Positions 52,001 through 62,589 of a DNA stretch of 64,000 bases are shown here, one piece after another. How positions within the stretch are numbered: position 1 is the first letter of the stretch; each line of letters starts with the position of its first letter. The notes under the pieces are model-generated. The model did not search any database. It worked only from the letters and a program-made list of their open reading frames with translations, and had not been told where the DNA came from. Origin of the DNA: Tyto alba (taxonomy: Eukaryota > Chordata > Aves > Strigiformes > Tytonidae); the NCBI RefSeq assembly GCF_018691265.1, contig NW_024881296.1, positions 15,655,427 to 15,719,426 on the forward strand, given 5' to 3'. The position numbers and the translations under genes are program-made.

Positions 52001-53859
52001 GTAAGCATTTGCTGGTGAAATGATTTCTCCCCTTTCTTTTATTGGCTGTAGAACAAGTTCAGATGGCAAAATCTCAGCCTGTTTTGCAAAAGGAGGTTCT
52101 TGTTTTCTAGCCTGCTTTAATTTTAAGCTTTTTTTTTGAGTGTGTGTTAGGATATGCTTTCTGCTGCAACAGAGATCAATCGCAAATGATACCTTTGAAG
52201 AGGGGGATTTGAGGGATTTTGCAGGAAATCAGAGAAAACAGGATTATACAAGCCATTGCTTCCTCGCGAGGGTGACCTCATATAATATTTGCTCTTTACC
52301 AGTAGCGGCCAAACCATTAGGTTATAAAGCAAATAGTATAATGAGAAAATAACTCAATTGGTGTTTCACAACCAATGTATTCTGAAAGTTCCCTCTCTTG
52401 TCCCCCTCAAAAAAGTGTTGAAAGGGAACCAGGAATGCAATTTTCACCTTTGATAGTACTGTCTATCTATTATGCAGGCAAAGCCTTCCAACAAATCTTA
52501 TTTTAAGGTGTGAACATGTATTGAAGTGAGACTTGCTCCTTTGTGCATCCTTTCCTCAGGAAACAATGCCAACAGGTTCTTTTTAACCTTCTAATCTTCT
52601 GAAGGACCCAGCCTCATGGCTGAGATACTGAAATGTCATTTGACTAAGATATCTTACTGGACTTCCCTTCCCAAGCAAAGGCACAAAGAGAGGAAGCAGA
52701 GCTGAGGGCTGGTACTGTGTGCAGTTGCATGTAGTATATCTACCACTTTTTTGAAGAAACTTGAGCTCATCTAAACAGCAGTGCTTTTAGTAAGTCTTTC
52801 AGGGATGGGCTTTTCCCTTACACACTTAGTAGAAGTTGATTGTCCAGCCCAAGTAAATTATCTCAGCTCTCTCTGTGACCAGTAGAGAGAGCCAAGCACC
52901 TTTAAAAATCAATTGATCCTTAATCTCTGGCACAGATTTCTAAAGTAGGTGAGATGGATTTTCTGCTTTGTTGCCTCTTTCTCCCCATTGACAGTAGGGG
53001 GAGCATAGAAGGAGAATTAGGGCAGGATATTAGGCAGCTGTATGAGAAAACAATAGAGAATGCTCTCTTAATATGCAGACTCAATTGCATTTTATTCAGA
53101 AATTGAGGGGTTTCGTTTGTTGCTCTCTGGTCTCTCAGAGTTTCAAACAACTGTTTCTAAAAAAGTGTTTTTTTCAGTATGGGAATGTGCAAGAAAATGC
53201 ATAACTTTGAAGAAATTAATCTTTTAAAGAACTAAATTAAACTGGGAAGGAATACAATGAGAAAAAGGCAGGCCTTGTATGTATATACAATGGTTATGTC
53301 ATGACTTCTGCAGTACCTAAGGACAAACACTGCAGGTCTGTGGCTTAATTTGCTGACAGGTGCATACAAGTGTGTGTGTGTGTTTGTGTGTAGAGATACA
53401 CAGGTTGTAGAAGGGTTCTGACTGGATTATGGGACAGTTGTTTACTTGAAATAAAGAATCCTGTAAACTGTTTGATTATGATCTAATCTAGAATATACCT
53501 GCAGGGTGATCAGTGCTTTTAGCAGCCCCTCAGGTTGTGTGGAGAGTGATTGGTGCCCTGCAGAGCTGTGGGGTCTTGTGTAAGCTTGCTTTAAAATTGC
53601 TCCATCCTTCAGGGAGTTCATCTGCTAACAAGCTCTGAGAATGGCTGTTCAAATACATACTATGTATCGAACTTTTGTTTGAAAAAATTTTGTACAGCAA
53701 GTTACTACTAAAGCTGCAATTTCTAGTACAAATAGCAACTAAAGCCCAAACACTGGCATTACAATCAGCATCTTAATGCTTACCTTCCTAAACATGCCAG
53801 AAGTGCATCTGCTTTGTAGTGAGGTTGAACATCAGTTACTATGAGAACATGATTTGTTG
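49055..53859. other. Non-coding DNA, no gene seen
   Basis: Mixed AT-rich sequence. A TG-rich patch lies at 53370-53392. Frames of 60-100 codons (for example 50885-51196) overlap frames on the other strand and have no recognisable domain. Confidence 0.6.
53370..53392 (+). repeat. TG dinucleotide repeat
   Basis: About ten TG units with one TTTG interruption. A short microsatellite. Confidence 0.85.
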
Positions 53860-53879
53860 TTTTTTTTTTTTTTTTTTTT
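53860..53879. repeat. T20 homopolymer
   Basis: Twenty T ended by a single G. No AATAAA on the minus strand nearby, so it is not read as a retrocopy tail. Confidence 0.9.
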
Positions 53880-54722
53880 GTAATTTGTTTACTCTCCCTG
53901 CTATTACATTATACCAATTAAGTCTTTTGTATATCTAAACTCAGTGGGTCAAATTTTCAGCCTCAAGCTACTCAGTGTGGTGTTATTTTACACTAAGGAG
54001 GACCTCACCTGCTATGATGATGTGAAGACGGCATCTCAAAGTATTCAATAATGCTTAGTAACATGCCATAACAGCATATAAACTGAAGTGAAGAAAACAG
54101 CACATAAGATGAAAACACAGGGGGAATTTAACTTGGTGGAGTACCATTAGTTTACCTAAATTGGGATTTGGACAGGCCTACAGCAATAATATAGTGTTTG
54201 CCATGTTGCTGTCTTGCCTCGGTATGATCATTAACAAATGATTAAGTGACCAATAGTTACTTATGTAAGTAAAGATGACTGGTGTAATTTGTGGCTTTTA
54301 ATTTCAAGTGTTAGTGTATATTACATTAGCATCTGTGCACTATCTGTTCCTTTCAGCGCAGCTCCGATTTCAAGTTCCAAGTATAAGAGCATGCAATTTA
54401 ATAAAATTGTGGTCATTTTATTTTCTTCTATAAAAGAAATCATAGCTTATAGCTGGTTTCAGAGTGTTGTGAGCAACTTGAAGCTGTTACCAAATGTCTG
54501 TTAAAAGAAGTCTCAAATCTGGAAAATGTCTTTGGAGAGGTTTTCTGTAATTGGCATTATATTTAGCTTTAAAATGGAAAAGCACAGACTGTTCAGAACA
54601 CCTGGCAGTCACTGAAGTAAAATGAAAGGTATTGTTTTGCAAAAAATCTCAGGTGAGTGCAAAGCAAACAATAGCCTAATTCTTTTACCTTAGTCAATTT
54701 AAAGTTAGTGTATGCATTAAGA
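53880..54722. other. Non-coding DNA, no gene seen
   Basis: No recognisable gene. The words AAATTTTCAGCCTCAA near 53952 have the flavour of old sauropsid repeats but are too short to call. Confidence 0.55.
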
Positions 54723-54790
54723 GCTTGATCCTTATCATAGTGAAATTAATGGCAAAAGTCTCACTGACTTCAAAAGCAACAGTAGAATCC
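54723..54790. repeat. Second relic of the old sauropsid palindromic repeat
   Basis: Reads 'gcttgatcc..' then 'gtgaaattaatggcaaaagt', then 'ctcactgacttcaaaagca' and 'agaatcc'. This matches, with decay, the pattern of inverted CATTGAAGTCAATGG cores joined by a GCAAAA-type spacer. Same type as 1479-1548. The family name is left open. Confidence 0.4.
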
Positions 54791-54849
54791 AAGATGAAAT
54801 TACCCTCTAGATTGATCTGAAAGAACTATTTTCTTCAAGTTTTTAACAA

Positions 54850-54875
54850 CATTATTCTTAATGACAAGAATAATG
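54850..54875. repeat. Hairpin-forming inverted repeat
   Basis: Ten-base perfect arms (CATTATTCTT / AAGAATAATG) with a six-base loop. No U-tract or other terminator-like context would matter in a eukaryote. It could form a small RNA hairpin. Confidence 0.7.
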
Positions 54876-56618
54876 CTTTGAGCAAAAGATGTAATCAGGA
54901 GCCTTGTTTTCTGTTCTTGGAACAGACAAGCACATGCTCAAGTTTAAGGACATGTCTAATTGCTTTCGTGAATGGAGCTGTTTTCTGGAGTTAAAATCTA
55001 TATTCTGGGCACTTCCCTCTGTGTCTTTGTCATGATCAGCTACAGCGTTGTCCTGCCAAGTGACATACACTCTTGCCATTGGTGTCAGGGTACTGTCATT
55101 TGGGCAACTCCTTATGCATCCAGGATCTTGGTAAATATCTTTATCTTTAAAACAGGAGTAATAATGCCAAGATGACCTGATACAAACAGTACAAAGTTAA
55201 ACCATTTCCTATGATTTGGTGTATTTGGAGATGAAGTGAGATATATAAATGCAAGGTATCACTGTGATATTGTCATATCACTTTCAGATGTGAAGGTTGT
55301 CTGGCTTGCTAGGACTCCAGCTCCCTGTTTTTTATATTATTGACATTGCATTGATCTATTTGGTCAAGGGCTGAGTACTTCCTATACAAATCCTAAGCTC
55401 CTTCTTTTGCAAGGTAGAGGAGTACTGGGGACCTTTCCAATGTAATGTTTTACCAGTAAAAATCTCTCAAAGTGCTTAGCAGTTTGTGTCTAAATCTGAG
55501 AAGTTAAACAAGGAAGAGATGATGATTAATAGAGGAATATTTATATACCTTAAGGTAAGATGAAAAGCTGGAGTGATTAGTACAGTTCTTAAATTTGCTA
55601 AAGTGATGTGGCCTTGTTCATACTGCTTTTCTGTCACTGGAGTCTAAAACCTGATTTTAGTCAACTGTTCCTTTCCAAAGAGCTGGAAGTTCCTGCTCTG
55701 AAGAAGTACATTGATTCTAGTCGCTTCGCTGTTGAAATATACTATAAGCTACAGTCTTCATCAAAAGAGAAGGTCTGGCTTATACCACCTTCAGTCTGAT
55801 CTTAGCTCTTTTGGAAGTTTGCAGGTGTGCCCATATTTGAGGCTACACTGAGTTCTTGCCTCTTTTCCCTTTAGCTTGGTTTTCTTGCACAGGGTGATGG
55901 ACTATGCTTAAAGTGCTCTGTCCTTTCTTTCCGCCTAAATGTAGTGCTCCATTTGTATGTTTGCTCCTTTGTCCATCCTGGTTCTGATGTGGTCCTCAGA
56001 CAAGAGCTGGTGATAGAGGGTGAGCCTTGGATCCTTGTACTAACTTACCACCAAGATGCCCAGACAGTTTTCACTGGTAGTGATGCTGCCCAGAATACAT
56101 TGTAATAATGAAGTAGGGGCCCAAGTCATACAGGAAAGTTATAGCACAAGTCTACAATTGGAGCCTGAGGTAGCTAGTCTGTTAGAGTCCTCCAACCTCA
56201 GTGATGCTCATTAATCACCCCAGGGGCTTAACATTGGGCACCAAAATTTGAAAAAAATGCCTACAAGTTATGAATATTGGTTCTAGAATGTGGAATGGTG
56301 CCTGAGTTTTAGCTTCAGTGACAGACTGGCAGGACAGCTGCAGAACAGGTCTGAGAAGGCCCTGATTTGGAAGACAAGCAGATTCAGATCTGGATCCAAA
56401 TTCCAGGGCCTGCATCCATCATAACACAGCACCTGTTTGATCGAGCACTGAAACAGGAACTGAAGAAGTTAATAAACTCAGGGTTCTTTCACACTATGTC
56501 CATGTTCAATTACTTTTCACTGTTTGCATTTACAACACATTTGAAAGTCTGGCATTTTGCAAGAATATACTGAGTGGTAATTAGAACAAGCTGCAAAAAT
56601 CCAATCCAAAGTCAACAG

Positions 56619-56641
56619 TTTTTTTTTTGTTTTTTTTTTTT
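56619..56641. repeat. Interrupted poly-T tract
   Basis: Ten T, one G, then twelve T. Simple repeat. Confidence 0.85.
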
Positions 56642-59600
56642 GTAAACAGAATCGTGTTAAGTTCAACAGAGAAATTTTCTTCATAATCATTTATTACAAC
56701 TGTTACAAAAACAAATTCTCAAAAAATTAAACCTGTGGTTTTCTTTCCAAAAGTGATTGAGCAGGTTGAGGGAGATAAAACTTGAAGGGATTATATATTT
56801 TTGCTTAATCCTCCTCCACCAAATAACCCTACTCCACAAACAAAAACATTAAATGAGACAGTTTCAAAATCAGGCTCTGATCACAGAAGAGAAATTGCCT
56901 GGCTGGGATTCATACCTCTGTGGATCTTCTAGGAGAACCTGGGCCTCAGGTAGTAACAGTTGTGCTGCTTGGGTGCTCATGTTGACAGGGGCGCTGGGAT
57001 ATAATCAGCCATGGGAAACAGGAGAAGAGGTCATTATACCCAACAAAGGCATCAGTCTAAGAGATGGGGAACTACACAGGATCTTGAAGCATCTTGCAAA
57101 GTGTTAACATCTAACAAGAAAGCTTGTGGCCCAAATGCTGCACTTCTGCAAACATTAATACAGGCTGTTGTTAGCCAAGGGAAATACTTTGTGAGGCTCA
57201 TTACTTTAATTGGTCCCTGTCATCTAGTTAAAAAGGATGAAAAGAAGAAATGTGCCTGACAAATAAACAAAGCTCTCTGCAAGTGGTGTTCTGCTGCTGT
57301 AGCTCTGCAGCGCGCTGTCTGGCTGACGTGCCCTCACATAGGGCACATGCATCCATCACAGCCTCATCCTCCGTTGGCACACGGCAGCAGCAGGCAGCAA
57401 TTCCCTGGCACAAGTATTTTCCTACAACACTACCGTTACACCCACCTAGGATGTGTGTAAGCATCAGCCTCAGCGAACCAGGTTGAAGTGCCAGCAGCCT
57501 GAATGTTATGGGCCTTTTCACTGCCGGCAGCCATGGGCTGTTCTCTTCCTTCGCCACTTCTGAGGTTGAGGGGCTCACAAAGCTGCTAATTTCCAAAATC
57601 ATTGTAAGCACAGTTGTGAGGGAATCGAGATTCAGCAGGGACCATTGTGGGAGACTAGCTGTACCAGTGGCTTGTTGTGTAAGCAGGGATAAACCATGGA
57701 CCTCTACTTCCTTATCTGTGGTGTGGAGCTAATATTTAACTATGTTGGTGCCTGTTTTGATGCAGATGGGTATGTCAGGAGGCCCTTCCAGGGAGGAAAA
57801 GGCACTGTGTGCAGGTGATTACTGCTGTTGTCGGCTCTCTGCAATTCTAGTGGTGACAGACGTGCCAAACAGGGCACATTGCAGCGCTGGCCTTGTTGGT
57901 CTAGGCTGTTCCCTTCTGAACCTAGCTAACAGAAGCTCAATTGCACTGTTAAGATCCGTGCCTATCTATTCCTGCAGGTATGTTGATTTCTCATTTGCAG
58001 CCCTGGTCGCTGCAGAGTTTTACTGAAATTCCCTTCTGTTGCAGAGCGTAAGTCGAGTCTATTAAGGCAAAGCATGTATTCTGCTTTCTAGATCATTTAA
58101 AACCTGTGGCAAAATTAACAATATTGTTTTGGTTAATTGTCCTCATCCAAGAAACATTGGCATCTCCCCTGGGTCACTACAGCAATTTCTTTTGTGCTGC
58201 AAAATTATTTCTTCCCTAGAGTGAAAATGCGTAGGCTGTCATTATGTGACTCTCCAGTTCCACACTGATAAAGGCTACCTGTACATTTTTTTTAAAAAAG
58301 CTAGTAAGCAACTGTCACATTTACTGGAATAGTCTCAGAGACTTATTTCTATATTTTTTTTCTTTCCATTGTTTTTGATTTGATGTTACAAGATTGATAA
58401 TAACATTTTGTTCTTTGTGAATCTTGCCCTCTTTGACTGTGCTGGTTAGCCTCTGTTTTTTCACAGAATTCAGCCAAGCTAAGTCTTTCTTTTTGATTCA
58501 TGCAGGTTGTAGGGTCAGTTCTGGTGGGTATGATTTGCTAATGAATTCATGCTCCATTTCTCAGCTGGCTGGTTCTGCAAGTAGGCCTGGACAAATACAT
58601 TGACATTTGAATTTAAGGGGACATTCAGAGACCTAGTCAAAAAATATTTGAGAATAGATTTAGAAATCTGTACAGTGCAAATGAAATATGAAGTAGAATA
58701 AATAAAAATACTTTGATATTAAGAATATATATATGTGCATGTATATACATATCTCCTTGTTATAGATTACAAAGTTTTTATAATTTCATATATGACACTA
58801 TAACTCTGAGGACTCCTCTGTGCTCCAAAGAAATGGGAAAACTGAAGCACAAGGAAAAGAAGTGAAAAGGTGTCGTGCATTTCCAGTGCATTCATTACTA
58901 ATAGCATGGCAAGGTGCCAGTGCAGAGGAGAGAGAGAGACTCATGGGGCCACTATTTTGTGTCATTTCCCAGGCGCACATGGAGGGTGGGACAGAGCATG
59001 GGCAGAACTGAGTATTCTGCTCCCTCTCAGAGCACCAGCCACCCATACTGGGTCATCCTAGTCAGATGAAGTCTAGTCTGGAATAAATTTCCTCCTCCTG
59101 AGATAAGAAAAGATCAAAATTTGAATCCTAGGTTGCAGTTGATCTTTCAGCACCACAACTATGCTTGAAACCGGGACAGGATTCTAGAGGCAGGATTGCT
59201 CTGTGCCTACCCTGATTTAACACAATTTGCCTCAGCATCAGAAAAATTAAAGATTTTCTTTGGTTCAGAAAAGGTCAGTCCAACAGATGAGGCAAGGGCT
59301 AGGGGATAAGGCACCTCCAGGGACTTCAACATTGGCTTAATTTTCCAGTTTTGTCTTATACTTCCTGTGTGACTGTACTCAAGCTATTTCATCTATCCAT
59401 GTCTCTGTCTGCCCCACGTGAGAGACAATGCACAATACCACTTAATTTTTACTGTCATTTGGTTGTAAATTGCTCAGAAAAAAGCTGTCTCTCGTTAATC
59501 ACTTTGGCAATGGGTTTGCCATCCTTACAGGTGATTTTGGTCCTACACAGTGACAATTACAAATGGTTCATGAACCAGTGGCTTTTCAAAAGACAGAACC

Positions 59601-60972
59601 AGTGTGTTATCCGTGGTCTGGAAAGGTCTCTGAGATGTGGAAGGAAAATAGTGATATCTATGGGGAAACTCTAAACTTCCCCACAGCATCCTCAGTAGTT
59701 CTGACCAATAGAGATCCTCATAATTCATCTATCATATACCAGGAGTATTGGGCTCCCCCCAAATGCAAAATACAGCTTAATTTCAATGATGAGTAGGCAG
59801 TGTCTCATGGATAAACTGGAAAGTTGGTTTTTACTCACTCCTTGATCAGCGGATGATCAAAACTACATTTGCCACCTCCAAGGAAGGTGTCTTAAATACC
59901 ATGTGGGAGGGAGAGACACTCTGTGCCTGTCACATTGAAGTTATTTTACTGCAAAAAGGAGAAATCAAGAAAATCTACTGGGAATGAAAGAGAGGTGGGG
60001 AGAAAGGCATGGAACGAGGAATGTAATGCTAGAAGTGAGAAGAGGAGAACAACAGTAAAAGGGGAGTGTCTTGGGTACCAGTGCTTACTCTATAGTATGT
60101 TTATTTTATATTAAATTAAAAGTGAATAATATATGCCACTGTCATAACCACCAGTGTTGCCTAATTCATATTTTTTCCCTTTACAAGGCCTTTAAAGGAA
60201 ACACAGAGCCTTGAATAGGTTTTGAGGAAGAAAACTACAGGCTGTGCTTCAGGAACAGGCTCCAAACAGCATGTCCCTCTTTGCTGCTGGTGAGTAGTGC
60301 CACGACAAGAGAAAATCCCATTTTGTTTAGTCTGAAATTTCTAGTCCCCCACACAGAGTACAGACAGGCTGTGGGAATCTGGCATTTAAAATATAAATAT
60401 TGTTGTGCCTGATTTCTAGCCACCAAGGTCTATTACAGGTTCTTAATCCTTGCCCTGGGATTAGAAATAATAATCTCAGTTGTATGGAAAATCTCTGATA
60501 TAAAACTGCCTTGGTTTTGTACAGAACATACCACAAGTATAGTTATTTAACTTGCACATGAACACCTCACCTGGACAAATTGTATTTCTTGGAACAACTG
60601 GTAATACAATTTCTTTGTAATAATCTGTATGTAAATAGGCATGCAAAATCTTAATTTTAATTTCTCTAAAATCACTGCTTTCAGTATAGATACATTAATG
60701 AGTTTCAGCAGAGCATGAGATAAACTCCAGAAATATGAAGTCCTTTAGAGTACCACATTTGTGCTGTCACTCAACAACTAATTCCATTTTTAATGATCTT
60801 GCCAAGATGTTCAAACTACGTTAATTATATCAAATGCATTGATTGTTTTTTAAACTGTTTTGTCTCCCTGTCAAAAAGGTTGTAATTTTAAGTGCCCAAG
60901 TGTAAAACAGTTGCAGAAGGGTTTGTATGTGTAATGAGACACACTAATCTTATGTGTTTATTCAATATAGAT

Positions 60973-60990
60973 TCAGATTTGCAAATCTGA
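60973..60990. promoter_or_regulatory. 18-base perfect palindrome with an octamer-like core
   Basis: TCAGATTTGCAAATCTGA is identical to its own reverse complement. Its centre ATTTGCAAAT resembles a double POU/octamer half-site. Binding is an inference. The surrounding 60,780-61,000 is repeat-free AT-rich DNA. Confidence 0.45.
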
Positions 60991-61644
60991 GATTAGTATA
61001 ATGACGTACCCTTGCTTGGATTATGCAAGACTACTGCATTAAAAAAAAATGTGGGGAGATTAGTGTCAAAACTTCTTTTAATCTAGTGGATAATGTGTTG
61101 AGGAGAAGGGTCTTAGGTTCAAATTAAGGATAATTGCAATTAATTGAACTAAATTTAGAAAGCAAAGGCTTTTAGAAATGATGGTCAGCTAATGAGTAAT
61201 ACAATATGTCTGGCAGAGGAACTGTTGACTGCAAAGCAATTAATTTGATGTTTCAGTGTCATTTATCTGTGCAAAGTGAATACAAAACTTCAATGACACC
61301 CGAAGTCAGAAAAAAAGAAGGTACAGGGATTTTTTTGATGATATTACCATGCTCTGATTGGCTTCCTGAGGCAATTATTGCTTTCCTGCTGGCAGTTAAC
61401 CACAAGATCAGATCTCTTATAAAGAGTGTTTAAACAAGTTTGTTGCTAAAATAAAAATATACATTTATGCATAGAAATTGTGTATGCATAAATATATTAG
61501 GTTTCCGTAGCAAGGTTCTGGCAGTGAAGGGGTTACAGGGCTGGCTTCTGTGATAAACTGCCAGAAGCTTCCCCTGTGTCCAATGGATCCCCGCGGGCCA
61601 AGGCTGATCCCATCAACGACGGTGGTAGTGCCCCTGGAATAACG

Positions 61645-61651
61645 TATTTAA
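61645..61651 (+). promoter_or_regulatory. LTR TATA-like box
   Basis: TATTTAA, 61 bases after a CCAAT box and directly before AGAAGGAGG, as in the related LTR at 27 kb. Confidence 0.55.
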
Positions 61652-61759
61652 GAAGGAGGAGCAACAACTGTGGCCAAAGAAAGGAACAAGAATATGTGAG
61701 AGAAACAACTGCAGACCCCAAGGTCAGTTAAGAAGGAGGGGCAGGAACTGCTGGAGGCA

Positions 61760-62178
61760 CTGGAGCAGAGATTCCCCTGCAGCCCATGGTAAAGACCACG
61801 GTGAGGCAGGCTGTGCCCCTGCAGCCCATGGAGGTCTGTGGTGGAGCAGATACCCACCTGCAGCACGGGGAGGACCCCATGCTGGAGCAGGTGGGTGCCC
61901 CCAGAGGAAGCTGTGACCCTGTGGGAAGTCCACGCTGGATCAAGTTTGCTGGAAGGACCTGTGGAGAGAGGAGCCCACACTGGAGCAGGTTTGCTGGCAG
62001 GACTTGTGACCCCATGGAAGGGACCCACGCTGGAACAATCTGTTTCTGAAGGACTGCAAGCTGTGGAAGGGACCCCCACTGAAGCAGTTTGTGAAGAGCT
62101 GCAGCCTGTGGGAAGGACTCATGCTGGAAAAATTTGAGGAGGACTGTCTCCCATGGGAGGGACCCCATGCTGAAGCAG
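61760..62178 (+). repeat. Degenerate ~47-base repeat array inside the LTR
   Basis: The word CTGGAGCAG, or a close variant, recurs at 61760, 61841, 61882, 61935, 61980, 62030, 62079, 62124 and 62170. Spacing is 41-53 bases apart from one 81-base gap. Each unit also holds a CCCATGG- or CTGTGGGA-like word and an AGGACC/AGGGACC-like word. The array is part of the LTR family, since the LTR at 27 kb has about four such units. Confidence 0.8.
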
Positions 62179-62398
62179 GGGAAGAGTGTGAGGAGTCCTC
62201 CCCCTGAGGAGGGAGGAGCAGCAGACAACAGATGATGAACTGACCACAACCTCCATTCCCTGTCTCATTACAGTGCTGCTGGGGAGGAGGTAGAGAAAAT
62301 TGGGAGTAGTTAAGCCTGAGAAGAAGGAAGGAGGGTGGAGGGAAGGCGTTTTTAAAGTTTGGTTTTATTTCTCATTATCCTACTCTGATTTGATTGGT

Positions 62399-62404
62399 AA
62401 TAAA
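62399..62404 (+). terminator. LTR polyadenylation signal
   Basis: AATAAA preceded by GATTTGATTGGT, about 185 bases before the LTR end. The position matches that in the 27-kb LTR. Confidence 0.65.
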
Positions 62405-62589
62405 CTAATTTCCCCAACTGAAGTTTGTTTTACCTGTGATGGTAACTGATGAGTGATCTCTTCCTGTCTCTATTATCTTGACCCATGAGCCTTTCATTAT
62501 ATTTTCTCTCCCCTGCCCAGTTGAGGAGGGGAGTGATAGAGCAGCTTTGGTGGGCACATGTCATCCAGCCAGGGTCAACACCCACCACA

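Larger units (their letters stand above)
54876..61494. other. Non-coding DNA, no gene recognised
   Basis: Mostly AT-rich. The exception is about 57,250-58,030, which is GC- and CpG-richer and carries overlapping frames on both strands without known domains. In it, a GACGTGCC...GGGCACAT hairpin word occurs twice (57325-57348 and 57859-57879). An interrupted T tract lies at 56619-56641 and an 18-base palindrome at 60973-60990. No transposon family recognised. Confidence 0.5.
61495..62589 (+). mobile_element. Solo LTR of an avian endogenous retrovirus, ERVL-like (~1.1 kb), with internal repeat array
   Basis: Plus-strand LTR. The 5' part (…GTAGCAAGG…) is slightly decayed, so the exact start is approximate. 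The 3' end is CACCCACCACA. Signals in order are CCAAT (61580-61584), TATTTAA (61645-61651), a ~420-base array of degenerate repeats (61760-62178) and AATAAA (62399-62404), then a U5-like end. It is related to the LTR at 27051-28126 by the TATTTAAGAAGG promoter word, the repeat array and the shared sequence before the poly(A) signal. No clear target duplication was found (aatat left, atcaa right). Most CpGs have decayed to TG/CA, so it is probably older than its relative. Frames of 143 and 173 codons on its minus strand come from the repeats and are not genes. No internal retroviral region adjoins. Confidence 0.87.

Noticed and set aside
61081..61130. tRNA-like words (GGTTCAAATT preceded by an A-box-like stretch)
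   Set aside because: The arms do not pair into a cloverleaf, and the B box is off consensus. No tRNA or tRNA-derived SINE can be supported.
61648..62249. Overlapping minus-strand frames of 143 and 173 codons
   Set aside because: They lie wholly inside the LTR repeat array. The translation is repetitive Ser/Leu/Pro/Gln-rich and follows the DNA repeat. There is no domain, and the sequence is recognised as LTR.
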